A DNA stretch of 64,000 nt from Anoxybacter fermentans (GCF_003991135.1 NZ_CP016379.1:2108001-2172000), one strand, 5' to 3'; shown: positions 17,962-27,225, counted from the stretch's first letter. Notes: generated from the letters alone by a model not told the origin. Numbers and translations are program-made.

Positions 17962-19357
17962 GGCTCTCCGTCAAATGTTGTGAAAGATAAGTTGGCTCCG
18001 TTGAATTGATTGGTAAATTGATTTTGAAATAAACATTTAAATTTAATAACTTAACATTACATTAAATACTCCTCTCCTTAGATTCATAACATTTGGAACA
18101 CCATATCCAATCCTTTTGATCAATTTAATCTTGTTATTGATACCCTCAGCAAAGCCATTGGTTATCTTAGTCTTAAAATAATTTAGTATTTTTCCTTCCC
18201 ATCTTTGTATTATCTTTTTTACCTGGTAAAAAGGCATCAGCTTGCTTTTTATTACTTCTTTATACCACCTTTTTAGAGCTCTGGTGGCTTCTTTCACATT
18301 ATCTAGCTGCAATAGGTCTCTGAATTCCTCTTTTAATTCCCAGGCCTTTTCTAGAGCTGGACTGAGTTCAAATAATTTGATGAGCTTTTCATGTTCTTCA
18401 TCTGTCAATTCTTCAGCTCGTTTTTGGAGTAATAAACGACTTTGAAAAAACTTTCTTCTCTGATGATTATTTACTGTTTGTTGAACTTGTTTTCTAACTT
18501 CATCAAGGGCTCTGTTCATTAAAGTTACAAGGTGAAATTTATCTATAACAATTTTTGCATGAGTAAATGCTGCATCTGCTACTGCTTTAAACGGCCGCCA
18601 CATATCCATAGAGATTGATTGAATCTGTCGTCTTTGCTCATCTTCCCAACAATTAAAGTAGTTAATTAAATCATCCTTTTTGCGAGTAGGTAAAATGTCA
18701 ATTAACTCCCGATTAATTGGATCTGTAATGCTAACTCCATATTTATGGCGTTTTAAAACTGCAAATTCATCGATACTGATGGCTTTTAATTGACTAAGTT
18801 TTGAAACTTGTTGTTTGATAAGAGGGTCAATTACTTTTTTAACTGCATTATTAACAGCTGTATAACTTAACCCGTTTTCTCTAGCAACTTTAGAATAATC
18901 CTTGCTGACAGTTTCTTTAGCAAGACATTTATCAAAGCGTTTGGTATTACGGGCATATTTATCAATACTTTCATATTTTTCAGGGATGCCCCTCTTATGA
19001 CAATAAGGACAACGATATCTTTTCTTTAGAAGTCTAATGATTACTAGTTTACCTCTTATGGGGATGTCTCTAATATTTTGCCATTTTGTATCATGGATTT
19101 TATTAATGATATTACCACACTGAGGACACACAATGTGATTTTTCTTTGCTTCAGCAATAAAAATATATCTGTCCTCCGTTGAAATAATTTCAGTTGCAAT
19201 AATGTCTGGCAAATCAAGAAATTTTATGATATTATTATATTGCATTTGCTGGACTCCTTTCTTTGGTTTTTAGTTCGCAACTTAATTAATTCAACGGAGC
19301 CAGCAAATGCCTTTTTATTTTTTATAATTTTTTCTTCACAACATTAATTATAGACCC
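17962..19357 (-). mobile_element. intact ISL3-family insertion sequence
   Basis: The 1396-bp element starts GGCTCTCCGTCAAATGTTGTG on the left (first 20 bases are the terminal repeat) and ends with its imperfect inverse, reading AATGTTGTGAAG inward from the right. An 8-bp target duplication AAAAAGAA flanks both ends (17954-17961 and 19358-19365). A second, subterminal inverted repeat GGCTCCGTTGAATT lies inside each end. One uninterrupted transposase gene fills the middle. The exact direct repeats suggest recent insertion. Confidence 0.95.
18043..19245 (-). CDS. ISL3-family transposase
   Basis: This 400-aa DDE transposase has the ISL3 layout: an N-terminal zinc-binding region (CPQCG near 40 and CPYCHKRG near 79), a helix-turn-helix, and a catalytic core with ISIDEFAVLKRH (first Asp, near 160), the DKFHLV segment (near 245) and the C-terminal NGFAEGINNKIKLIKR (catalytic Glu). 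It is full length and undisturbed, so the element may be active. Confidence 0.95.
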   Translation of the reverse strand: MQYNNIIKFLDLPDIIATEIISTEDRYIFIAEAKKNHIVCPQCGNIINKIHDTKWQNIRDIPIRGKLVIIRLLKKRYRCPYCHKRGIPEKYESIDKYARNTKRFDKCLAKETVSKDYSKVARENGLSYTAVNNAVKKVIDPLIKQQVSKLSQLKAISIDEFAVLKRHKYGVSITDPINRELIDILPTRKKDDLINYFNCWEDEQRRQIQSISMDMWRPFKAVADAAFTHAKIVIDKFHLVTLMNRALDEVRKQVQQTVNNHQRRKFFQSRLLLQKRAEELTDEEHEKLIKLFELSPALEKAWELKEEFRDLLQLDNVKEATRALKRWYKEVIKSKLMPFYQVKKIIQRWEGKILNYFKTKITNGFAEGINNKIKLIKRIGYGVPNVMNLRRGVFNVMLSY

Positions 19358-19368
19358 AAAAAGAAAAA

Positions 19369-19389
19369 GGTTACTCAAATAGAGTAACC
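19369..19389 (-). terminator. terminator hairpin of the HD-domain gene, now beside the ISL3 element
   Basis: GGTTACTC and GAGTAACC form a perfect 8-bp stem with a 5-base loop, and the minus strand continues TTTTTCTTTTT. A near-identical hairpin without the T-run lies at 19626-19646. Confidence 0.7.
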
Positions 19390-19625
19390 ACAGGCTGTTG
19401 AAAAAGGAGTGGTGCACATAACTTGCTCCCACAGAGGAACAAAAAAACCAAATATAATTTCTTCTGCTACCGGATGCTTCGCCATCCTGGCTGCGCGTCC
19501 TTAAAAGTCAAGACTTCCGCCATCCTGGCTTTAAGCCTTGATTTATACGTTTCAGAAATTATATTTAGTTTTTCTGACAGTGCACGGGCAAGTCTCTAAA
19601 AAAGAAAGGTTTGTCAACAAGCTCA
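19390..19625. repeat. 236-bp palindromic element between duplicated hairpins
   Basis: The ends are inverted (AGGCTGTTGA on the left; AGCTTGTTGACAAA reading in from the right). An inner inverted repeat pairs CCAAATATAATTTCT with AGAAATTATATTTAG. The more GC-rich core has GCCATCCTGGCT twice. It contains no reading frame and looks like a small non-autonomous repeat. Confidence 0.65.
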
Positions 19626-19646
19626 GGTTACTCAAATAAAGTAACC
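19626..19646. repeat. second copy of the GGTTACTC hairpin
   Basis: It matches 19369-19389 at all but one base. The two copies bracket the palindromic element as direct repeats. This copy is nearer the HD gene but lacks a T-run. Confidence 0.6.
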
Positions 19647-19735
19647 AAATAAACTATTGATAAAAATAACCAATTATATATAGTTCTTTTCGACTCTTTT
19701 TTAATTTTTACTCAATTGCAATTTTATATTTCTAT

Positions 19736-21016
19736 TTAACTCTGCAAAATAAATTCATTATCAAACCCAAAATATTTTACACAGAGTTTTCCAGCACGAT
19801 ATACCACCTCCTGAGGTACACAGACATAAAACCGCCAAAGATTCTCATACTGATCCTCTAGCACTTTTACATCTACCGGCGGATTTATGCGCGGTTCATT
19901 CAGGCGGTGAATTCCTAAACTCGTTCGGGCCAGGGCAGCAGATTCTTTCATTACCCACTCGTTAGGACAGTAAATCAAAACCTCGGCTGCTGATATTCCC
20001 AACTCGTTTGCCAGTTCCTCTTCAGCCCTGGCTCTATCACCACCCGGGCCAGTATAAATTTTAATCAAATCCCGTCTCTCTTTCCGCCCTAACTGCCCTG
20101 CCGAGAGAACATATGCCCGTTTTAAAAAACGCCTTGACTCAAAGCGCCGCACCAAATCTAAGATCCGAGAATCATTCTCTTCTTGACCAATCTCCTTTAA
20201 CTTTTCCAATAAAGTATAATCATTGCATCGTAAAAGATCATCTTCTGTAAGACCATAGTCAACAGCCAGTTCAACAGCTTTAGCAATCATAGCACCAGCA
20301 ATAATTTTAGTATGATGAGTATATACCCTTTCCATCATAAAATACCTGAACCGTAAAAGATGCAAGATCTCAGAGCGGGCATCCAACCGATCCATTCCGT
20401 GTTTGACCATATTCAAGGCCAGTTGATCATTTAAAATAGTAAAATAGCTAAAAACCCGTTCATCATAATCATGAGCAATACCAGCAAAATAAGCATCCCG
20501 TTTAAGATAATCTAACACATCAGCATCCAGTGTACTGCTAATAATATCTCTAGCCCATTTGGGAAAATATTTAGATTCACCACTTCCCGTTAATATAGCC
20601 ATCACTTTTTCCTTTAAGTTTAATCTCTCCAATACCTTTCCTACTTCACCACTGTCTATCAACTTTTCATAGCGGTTTCTAGAATCGTGGCGGGGAAAAA
20701 TTTGTCGTTCATCTTCTAAAGTATGACCATAGGGTAAATGGGTAATATCGTGGAGAATGGCCCCTATCGTAATAATCTCTTCAATTTCAGGATCAATTGT
20801 ATGACCGTTCCAGCGGAGTGCCTGCAAAATTTTTTTCGCCGTATGGGCGGTACCCAGAGAATGATCAAACCGGGTATGAACACAGCCCGGATATACTAAA
20901 TTAGCAGTACCTAACTGCTTAAGACCCCTTAACCGCTGAACTTCATATGTATCTATTACCTGTACTTCTCTGTCGGTAAAGGATATGTCACCATGAATGG
21001 GATCCCGTAAAATCAT
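19736..21016 (-). CDS. HD-domain phosphohydrolase (dGTPase/SAMHD1-like)
   Basis: This 426-aa protein has the metal-binding HD arrangement: H52 in HTRFDHSLGT, HD at 89-90 in ILHDITHLPYGH, and the distal Asp in DADVLDYLKRDAYFAG near 163. The start (RDPIHGDISF) and the general layout match the deoxynucleoside-triphosphate triphosphohydrolase-like HD family. The biological substrate could be a dNTP or another nucleotide. It is monocistronic. Family members of about 400-450 aa are usual, so it looks complete. Confidence 0.88.
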   Translation of the reverse strand: MILRDPIHGDISFTDREVQVIDTYEVQRLRGLKQLGTANLVYPGCVHTRFDHSLGTAHTAKKILQALRWNGHTIDPEIEEIITIGAILHDITHLPYGHTLEDERQIFPRHDSRNRYEKLIDSGEVGKVLERLNLKEKVMAILTGSGESKYFPKWARDIISSTLDADVLDYLKRDAYFAGIAHDYDERVFSYFTILNDQLALNMVKHGMDRLDARSEILHLLRFRYFMMERVYTHHTKIIAGAMIAKAVELAVDYGLTEDDLLRCNDYTLLEKLKEIGQEENDSRILDLVRRFESRRFLKRAYVLSAGQLGRKERRDLIKIYTGPGGDRARAEEELANELGISAAEVLIYCPNEWVMKESAALARTSLGIHRLNEPRINPPVDVKVLEDQYENLWRFYVCVPQEVVYRAGKLCVKYFGFDNEFILQS

Positions 21017-21181
21017 AGACTTTTGCTCCTTTCTTTTTCATATTTACCATGATTGAATTAGGATGATGGTAAAAATCAAAAGAGTAAAACCTTTGAAATG
21101 AACCATGATAGCAGACTTCTTTCATTCACTTTCGCCCCTCTCAAATTAATTTTTAAAATCCTTTCATGTTTTCATATTTCT

Positions 21182-21368
21182 GATTTTACTACAAAAAGCT
21201 AATTTTTCGCTTTAAAAGAAATTTTTCGAACCATCTAAAGTTCGATTTCAGTGACTTGATTAGCTCATCACATCCTGTAATGAGGCCTTATTTCGACTGA
21301 AATCTCACTAAGGATGGTTTAACGAAAAATTTCTATATCGCTCAAAATTAGCTTTTTGTAGTTTAATC
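21182..21368 (+). repeat. palindromic element copy B (221-bp family)
   Basis: A 187-bp forward copy flanked by the direct repeat ATTTCT (21176-21181 and 21369-21374). The first apical hairpin and part of the left arm are deleted between TTTCAGT and GACTTGATTAG; the second apical hairpin survives. Confidence 0.88.
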
Positions 21369-21466
21369 ATTTCTTTATAAATAATATTTTCCCTTTAATT
21401 TTGGAATAATTAAACTTAAACTAAACTCCTTTCCGATATGAAAGTTCAATCTCCTCACCTGGTCAA

Positions 21467-21506
21467 ATAAAAAATGCTGAACCAATTTCTTAGTTCAGCA
21501 TTTTTA
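21467..21506 (-). terminator. terminator of sleB
   Basis: AAATGCTGAAC pairs with GTTCAGCATTT; the minus strand ends in TTTTTTAT. It lies about 27 bases after the sleB stop. Confidence 0.9.
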
Positions 21507-21532
21507 AAGCTAAATACAATTTGTCCATAATT

Positions 21533-22213
21533 CTAATAAGCAAAAACATGAGCGCCAATCCGGGTTGAAACCGGCCTTGTTGCTAACCAGGTTCGCTTAG
21601 CAATCCGTGGATTATAAAAGAATAAAGCACCATAGGTTGGGTCATAACCCAAAATGGCTGCTTTGGCTGCTTCAATAGCAGTATTGCTGGGATAAAGATG
21701 AACCTGTCCATCTATAAGGCTGCAAAATTGACCATCCTGAAGAATTACCTCCCGAATAGTGTTTGGAAAAAGCTTACTATCAACCCGATTTAAAATCACA
21801 GCTCCTACTGCTACCTGTCCCTTAAAAGGCTCTCCCCGGGCTTCAGCATGAATTACCCTGGCAAGAAAGATTAAATCTTCCCAGGAAAATTGGCCCCGTG
21901 TAGGATACTTGTCCGATTTTGGTAAAGCTTTATATGTCTGTGGGCCAACTACACCATCAACTATAAGCCCATTATCCTTTTGAAATTCACGCACTGCTTT
22001 TTCCGTCATTTTACCAAATATACCATCAATTCTTCCATGATAATAGCCTGCTTCTTGTAAACGGAACTGTAAAATGGCTACATCAGGCCCCTCATTTTTA
22101 TATTTCAATATTCGTGTACCAAACTCTATCATCCGGGTCTCCTCTGCATAACAGAGTCCAAATACCAGAAATACTATACCCAGACAAAAGAAAAAACGAA
22201 GCAAAGGTTTCAT
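21533..22213 (-). CDS. sleB: SleB-type spore cortex-lytic enzyme
   Basis: This 226-aa exported protein has a signal peptide (residues 1-23, ending GLCYAE), a peptidoglycan-binding domain (about 35-95, with GPDVAILQFRLQEAGYY and FGKMTEKAVREFQ) and a C-terminal cell wall hydrolase domain. The latter has ARVIHAEARGEPFKGQVAVG near 118, with the catalytic Glu of this lytic transglycosylase family. SleB degrades the cortex when spores germinate. Normally it is made in the forespore. No ypeB follows. With sigK nearby it suggests a sporulating lineage; a vegetative SleB-like hydrolase remains possible. Confidence 0.85.
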   Translation of the reverse strand: MKPLLRFFFCLGIVFLVFGLCYAEETRMIEFGTRILKYKNEGPDVAILQFRLQEAGYYHGRIDGIFGKMTEKAVREFQKDNGLIVDGVVGPQTYKALPKSDKYPTRGQFSWEDLIFLARVIHAEARGEPFKGQVAVGAVILNRVDSKLFPNTIREVILQDGQFCSLIDGQVHLYPSNTAIEAAKAAILGYDPTYGALFFYNPRIAKRTWLATRPVSTRIGAHVFAY

Positions 22214-22340
22214 AACAAAACCCCCTTCCAGACATAATTAGATTGTCCATTTTCAAAAAAAACTATCCAAAATAGAATAACCATCAACCAGGTGGTCAAG
22301 GTGTTATAATTTATCTATAAAAATATTGAAACAATCATAA

Positions 22341-22862
22341 TTAATCTTGATCGTTTATTCCTAATATACCTTTATATTCCAATTTATCAAGTACCCATTT
22401 TTCTAAACGCCTCATAAAACGTGTCCAGAAAAATTCTTTTTCTGACATCGGTTTTACCAGAATAGTTTTTAAACCTAACCGCTTACCACCCAGAATATCA
22501 GTAAAAAGTTGGTCACCCACAACTAAAATCTTTTCTTTGCTCAGCTGAAGCTTATCTATTGCTTTTAAAAAAGCTTTTTTACGAGGTTTGCCAGCAGCAG
22601 GTACTGCATCAATAGCCAGTTTCTGTGCAATACTATTAACTCGATTATGAAGACTATTGGAAAGGAGACAGAAGCGAATTCCATCTTTTTTTAGACTTAT
22701 AACCCAGTTTATCATCTCCTCACTCAAAAATTCCTCATCCCACGGAATAATGGTATTGTCCAGATCACAAATTATTCCTTTTACTCCCATCTCTTTCAAA
22801 TATACAGGCTTAATTTCTAAAATATTTGCTATAAACAGATCTGGACACAGATATTTAAACAA
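22341..22862 (-). CDS. yqeG: YqeG-family HAD-IIIA phosphatase
   Basis: This 173-aa protein is a HAD phosphatase with motif I CDLDNTIIPWD, motif II LLSNS and the GDQLFTDILGGKRLG loop. I place the start at a TTG (22862) preceded by AGAGGTG at 8 bases, giving the family-like opening FKYLCPDLFIANIL; an ATG 45 bases upstream has no ribosome site. YqeG relatives are widespread in Firmicutes and dephosphorylate phosphatidylglycerophosphate-like or other substrates; the true reaction here is uncertain. It lies upstream of sleB in the same direction. Confidence 0.85.
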   Translation of the reverse strand: MFKYLCPDLFIANILEIKPVYLKEMGVKGIICDLDNTIIPWDEEFLSEEMINWVISLKKDGIRFCLLSNSLHNRVNSIAQKLAIDAVPAAGKPRKKAFLKAIDKLQLSKEKILVVGDQLFTDILGGKRLGLKTILVKPMSEKEFFWTRFMRRLEKWVLDKLEYKGILGINDQD

Positions 22863-22962
22863 CTTCCATTCACCTCTACATAAGTTAATTATTTCAATAC
22901 CCTTCATCGATTAAATTATAACATATTTATACATAAAAAGAAAGAGAAAAAATGCTATTTTA

Positions 22963-23664
22963 TTAGCCCTCTTTTTTAAATTTCTTTACCAACTTTTGAA
23001 CAGCTTTTTTTTCAATTCGGGAAACATAGGATCTGGATATGCCCAATCTTTTGGCTATTTCCCGCTGGGTATATCGTTCCCCATCTTTAAGTCCATAACG
23101 CATTATAATTACTACCCGCTCGCGGTAGTCCAGTTCTTTTAAAAGGTCATAGAGTTTTTCCTCATCTAAGTTTAATTGAACCCGGTTACAGATCATATCA
23201 GGTTCAGTTCCTAAAATGTCCATCAAAGTTATCTCATTTCCCTCTTTATCAGAGCCAACAGGCTCATGTATTAGCATTTCGCCCTGTAATTTTTTGATAG
23301 AGCGTAAATGCATTAGAATTTCATTTTCAATACAGCGGGCAGCATAAGTAGCCAATCTGGTATTTTTTTTATTATCAAATGTCTGGATAGCTTTAATTAA
23401 ACCTATTGTACCAATAGAGATCAAATCCTCTGTTTCTTCTCTGGTATTCTCAAATTTTTTAACAATATGAGCAACCAGACGAAGATTATGTTCAATCAGA
23501 ATATTACGGGCTTTAAGATCCCCTTTTTTCATCTTTTCTAAACATTCCTGTTCTTCTTTTTGAGATAAAGGCTGTGGAAAAACATTATTAGCTATATATG
23601 AAACTAACAATAAAATTCCTTCAAACAAAGAAAGACCTAATATGGTCAGCAAAAAAAGCACCAT
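22963..23664 (-). CDS. sigK: RNA polymerase sigma-K factor (sporulation)
   Basis: This 233-aa sigma-70 family factor drives late mother-cell transcription in sporulation. It has region 2 ([14 protein letters not shown], then [15 protein letters not shown] and [16 protein letters not shown]) and region 4 ([24 protein letters not shown]). The hydrophobic N-terminus (residues 1-27) matches the pro-sequence that is cleaved in sigma-K. The ATG at 23664 follows GGAGGTG; a longer start would include that site. The coding sequence is continuous, with no skin-type insertion. Sigma-E is the closest alternative. Confidence 0.9.
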   Translation of the reverse strand: MVLFLLTILGLSLFEGILLLVSYIANNVFPQPLSQKEEQECLEKMKKGDLKARNILIEHNLRLVAHIVKKFENTREETEDLISIGTIGLIKAIQTFDNKKNTRLATYAARCIENEILMHLRSIKKLQGEMLIHEPVGSDKEGNEITLMDILGTEPDMICNRVQLNLDEEKLYDLLKELDYRERVVIIMRYGLKDGERYTQREIAKRLGISRSYVSRIEKKAVQKLVKKFKKEG

Positions 23665-23752
23665 ATCTACACCTCCTAATAGCTCTAATAGTATCATATG
23701 AGGAGGTATAGAAAATAGTGCCTGTCTTCAAATGATAATTTCTGACTGAAAT

Positions 23753-24991
23753 CTAATCTGCCTCACGCTCCGGTTTCTCACGCCGTACCATATCAAATCG
23801 CTTCACCGGATATTTTACCGGAATCCGGATTATTTGATGAGGATGTGGCGCTTCCTCAATCTCATTATCATCTTCATCTTTAATATAGGTAAGTTCGGTG
23901 GTAAATACCCTGGTTTGGGGTCCAAAAATTTCAACCCGGTCACCTTTGAAAAATTTGCTCCTGACCTCAACCACTGCCTCTTTGGTTTCAGGAAGATAAT
24001 CACGAACAAATCCCATAAAATCGTAGTTGCGAACATAAGCAGAGGTTTCATAATTATGATCCTCTGGCCCCGGTGGATCAAAATAGAACCCGGTGGTATA
24101 ATGACGGTGGCTTACTTTTTTGAGTTCTTCAAGCCAGATAGGATCAAATTCGTAATTTTCCGGGTCTTTTACATACCGATCCACAGCCTGACGGTAAACA
24201 TAGGTAACAGTAGCTACATAATGAAGGCTTTTCATTCGGCCTTCTATTTTAAAACTATCCAGACCTGATTGAACCAATTGAGGAATATATTCGATCATAC
24301 AAAGATCTTTGGAATTAAAAATATATGTACCCCGTTCATCTTCAAAGACGGGATAATAATGGCCCGGACGTTTTTCCTCTACCAGAGCATATTTCCAGCG
24401 ACATGATTGAGCACACTTACCCAAATTAGCATTCCGGTTAGCCATATAATTGCTCAATAAACAGCGACCGGAATAAGAGATACACATAGCTCCGTGCACA
24501 AAAGCTTCAAGTCCTACCTCAGGAACCTTTTTTCTGATCTCTTTAATTTCTTTTAAAGAAAGTTCACGGGCCAGGATCACCCTATCCACACCCTGTTCAT
24601 GCCAGAATTTGACACTCCGCCAATTAACGGCATTGGCCTGAGTACTTAAATGAATTTCCATCCCGGGAATAACCTCTTTAACCATAGTCAAAATTCCCGG
24701 ATCAGAGACGATAACAGCATCCACACCAAGATCAGCCAATTGTTTTAAATATGTAGGCAGATTAGCAAAATCCCGATTGTGCGGAATAATATTTACCGTC
24801 ACATAAACTTTTACACCTCTTTTATGAGCAAATTCCAGACCTTCTTTCATCTCTTCTATAGTAAAATTATCAGCACCTTCACGTAAATTAAAAGCCTGTC
24901 CTCCCAAATAGACAGCATCAGCGCCATAAAGAACAGCTACCTTAAGTTTTTCTAAATTGCCGGCAGGCGCCAGTACTTCAGGTTTTTTCAT
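23753..24991 (-). CDS. trhP: U32-family protein, tRNA U34 hydroxylation (TrhP-like)
   Basis: This 412-aa U32 family protein resembles YegQ/YrrO, which adds a hydroxyl to wobble uridine 34 (ho5U) using prephenate. It has the family start PEVLAPAGNLEKLKVAVLYGADAVYLGG and four clustered cysteines from MCISYSGRC to KCAQSC (about residues 165-195), likely iron-sulfur ligands. The ATG overlaps the trmR stop as ATGA, so the two are coupled. In B. subtilis yrrM, yrrN and yrrO adjoin in the same way. A collagenase-type peptidase role is the older, less likely label. Confidence 0.85.
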   Translation of the reverse strand: MKKPEVLAPAGNLEKLKVAVLYGADAVYLGGQAFNLREGADNFTIEEMKEGLEFAHKRGVKVYVTVNIIPHNRDFANLPTYLKQLADLGVDAVIVSDPGILTMVKEVIPGMEIHLSTQANAVNWRSVKFWHEQGVDRVILARELSLKEIKEIRKKVPEVGLEAFVHGAMCISYSGRCLLSNYMANRNANLGKCAQSCRWKYALVEEKRPGHYYPVFEDERGTYIFNSKDLCMIEYIPQLVQSGLDSFKIEGRMKSLHYVATVTYVYRQAVDRYVKDPENYEFDPIWLEELKKVSHRHYTTGFYFDPPGPEDHNYETSAYVRNYDFMGFVRDYLPETKEAVVEVRSKFFKGDRVEIFGPQTRVFTTELTYIKDEDDNEIEEAPHPHQIIRIPVKYPVKRFDMVRREKPEREAD

Positions 24992-25647
24992 CTTTTCCTC
25001 ACTTCCTTTAAACTCAATGCCATTCCATCACCAATAGGTACAATTGCTGAAGTCAATTCTGGATGGTTCATCACCAATTTTATATAATCGGTCATCCTGT
25101 TCACCATAGTCTTCATCCGGCGATGGGGAATTAACTTATGATTTGCTACCCAACCGTTCAATAACACATTATCAGCCACAATTAATCCTCCTGGATTGAG
25201 AAGGTCAATGACTTCTTTAAAAAAGTTTAAATACTGACCTTTCGCCGCATCCAAAAAGATTAAATCAAAAGAAGTATCCAGTTTGCCGATCATATCAATG
25301 GCATCTCCCACGATACTCTGTATCTGCTTCTCAATACCGGCTTCTTTAAAATTAAGCCAGGCCTGATAAGCCCTATCTTCATTAATCTCAATGGTTTTAA
25401 TCTGCGTTTCGGGTCCGGCAGCCCTGGCCATCCAGATGGTAGAATAACCGATGGCCGTACCCACTTCCAGAATAGATTTGGGCTTTTGAAGCCGAATTAA
25501 AAAGTATAAAAACTGTCCCACTTCTGGATAAATGATAGGAATATGTTCACAGGCCGCCTGCTCCTCCAGCTTTTTTAAAAGGGGATCACGCGGCGGCACC
25601 GTATCTTTTAAAAATTTCTGTAACCAATCAGTTATAAATTCGCTCAT
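24988..25647 (-). CDS. trmR: SAM-dependent O-methyltransferase, tRNA 5-hydroxyuridine methyltransferase (TrmR-like)
   Basis: This 219-aa class I methyltransferase of the catechol-OMT/caffeoyl-CoA-OMT type has motif I ILEVGTAIGYSTIWMA near residue 61 and the metal-binding LIFLDAAKGQY near 130. B. subtilis YrrM (TrmR), the same family in the same gene order, methylates ho5U34 to mo5U34. Together with trhP it would form a two-step wobble modification pathway. A plain O-methyltransferase on a small molecule is the alternative. Confidence 0.82.
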   Translation of the reverse strand: MSEFITDWLQKFLKDTVPPRDPLLKKLEEQAACEHIPIIYPEVGQFLYFLIRLQKPKSILEVGTAIGYSTIWMARAAGPETQIKTIEINEDRAYQAWLNFKEAGIEKQIQSIVGDAIDMIGKLDTSFDLIFLDAAKGQYLNFFKEVIDLLNPGGLIVADNVLLNGWVANHKLIPHRRMKTMVNRMTDYIKLVMNHPELTSAIVPIGDGMALSLKEVRKR

Positions 25648-25692
25648 AACTCCACTCCCTCAACTTCACTTACCTCTTAGTATCCCCAAAAA

Positions 25693-26715
25693 TTAATCCA
25701 GGTATTTTTTTACTGCCCGCAGATGTTCTTCATAGGTTTTGGAATAATAGGTGGTTCCATCTGGCAGAGCAAAATAAAAAAGATAATCACTTTCCTCAGG
25801 ATTTAAAGCAGCCTTAATGGACTTCAAGCCCGGATTGGAAATTGGCCCAGGCGGTAATCCCAAAATTTGATAAGTATTATATGGGGAATCAATCTTTGTA
25901 TCTGCCAATGAAAGTCTCTCTTTCTTTTCTCCCAATACGTATAGCACACTGGCACAAAGCTGAAGTTTCATTCCCCTTTCCAGACGATTATAAATAACCC
26001 CACTGACCAATGGACGATCCCCATCTAATTTTGCTTCTTCTTCAATCAAAGAAGCAATGGTAATAAGTTCTAAGATAGAAAGAGTCCGTCCACGAACTTC
26101 TACAGGTTCTATGCCAACCACCTTTTTAAAACGGTTTACCATAATTTGAATCAAATCCCTGGCAGTTGCTTTAACGGGAACATAATAGGTATCAGGAAAT
26201 AGAAAACCTTCCACCTGAAATTCCACATCTTCCCGTTCAGGTAAAAAATCCAGTTTAAATTCCCTGGCTGCCTTTAAAAATTCTTCAGTAGATATCCCCG
26301 TCTTTTTTTCAATAAAAGGTGCCATCTCTTTAACTGTTAATCCTTCAGGAATTGTCAATTTATAAGTGGCTACCTCACCAGATACGATCTTTTCAATCAT
26401 CTCCTTAACTGACATACCGGTATTAAATTCATAATAACCTGCTTTCATTTTACCTTCTACACCCATGAATCGGCAGAGTGCTGTAAAATATTCGGCTTTG
26501 CGCACCAATCCTGCATCCTCTAAGATTTGAGCAATCTGGATCACACTACTACCGGTTGGAATTTCCACTTCTACAACATGGGGCGAAAAATAATCTATCG
26601 GACCAACCTGATACTCCACATAAAAGATTATTCCTGCTAACATAGCTATCAGAACCAATAATAAGCCTATTATCTTTTTTACATCCTGCTGAATATCAAA
26701 AGATATTTGAGTCAA
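25693..26715 (-). CDS. mltG: endolytic murein transglycosylase MltG
   Basis: This 340-aa membrane protein cuts nascent peptidoglycan glycan strands. A single membrane anchor spans residues about 14-33 (KKIIGLLLVLIAMLAGIIFY). A LysM-like domain follows, then the YceG catalytic domain with ITIASLIEEEAK near 219 (catalytic Glu) and LGLPPGPISNPG near 295. The start is a TTG at 26715 with AAGGGGGG upstream. It lies between DUF1292 and trmR, as in B. subtilis (yrrL). Confidence 0.93.
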   Translation of the reverse strand: MTQISFDIQQDVKKIIGLLLVLIAMLAGIIFYVEYQVGPIDYFSPHVVEVEIPTGSSVIQIAQILEDAGLVRKAEYFTALCRFMGVEGKMKAGYYEFNTGMSVKEMIEKIVSGEVATYKLTIPEGLTVKEMAPFIEKKTGISTEEFLKAAREFKLDFLPEREDVEFQVEGFLFPDTYYVPVKATARDLIQIMVNRFKKVVGIEPVEVRGRTLSILELITIASLIEEEAKLDGDRPLVSGVIYNRLERGMKLQLCASVLYVLGEKKERLSLADTKIDSPYNTYQILGLPPGPISNPGLKSIKAALNPEESDYLFYFALPDGTTYYSKTYEEHLRAVKKYLD

Positions 26716-26793
26716 GGGATTTCCCCCCTTTTTTTTCTACAGAGAATCCAGTACTTTTATTATAACTGAAATTAGTGCTATTTATCAAACGAT

Positions 26794-26835
26794 ATTATAA
26801 CAAAATTTTTGCCATTCTGCTATCTTGCAGAATGG
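26794..26835 (-). promoter_or_regulatory. extended -10 promoter with overlapping palindrome before mltG
   Basis: Minus strand TGTTATAAT (26794-26802) is an extended -10 box. A perfect 9-bp inverted repeat, CCATTCTGC and GCAGAATGG with a 6-base spacer (26812-26835), covers the -35 position, as an operator or hairpin would. Confidence 0.55.
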
Positions 26836-26905
26836 TAAAAGATAAAAAATGATTCAACTTTCTACATTCACACAAACCAATTTTAGCCGGGAAGAATTAA
26901 ATTCT

Positions 26906-27165
26906 TCAAACTTCGGCTGAACAAGAATTTTTTATCTTCCTTCTGTCCAATTCGTTCAAAACCTCATCAAGTTTATTTACTTTTTCCGGGTCTTCATAAT
27001 TATATTCATATTCATCTCTTAAATAAGTTAATTCATCTATTATATCCTGAATTATTTTTGACGATCAGCACTAGTCTCTTCTGCTTTACTACCTAAGGCT
27101 CTTTCATAATTCCATTTTTTATAGAAAAAATAAACATTATAATTAAGGTTGATCAAAAAATGAGT
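26906..27165 (-). pseudogene. remnant of an unknown gene, frameshifted
   Basis: Two adjacent minus-strand frames read as one protein tail. The first includes NYNVYFFYKKWNYERALG and ends ADRQK; the second resumes IIQDIIDELTYLRDEYEY and runs to KVNKLDEVLNELDRR. No start or ribosome site is seen. A related stretch (NYNVHFFYEK) recurs near 59745-59795. The protein family is not recognised. Confidence 0.45.
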
Positions 27166-27225
27166 TTACCAGATAATTTAAGGTTAGAAATATAAAATTA
27201 ACTCAATTTTAAAAATCACGGATTC

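Noticed and set aside
22862-22907. Upstream ATG start for yqeG
   Set aside because: No ribosome site, whereas a TTG with AGAGGTG gives a family-like N-terminus.
22963-23664. A skin-type insertion in sigK
   Set aside because: The gene is continuous in one frame.
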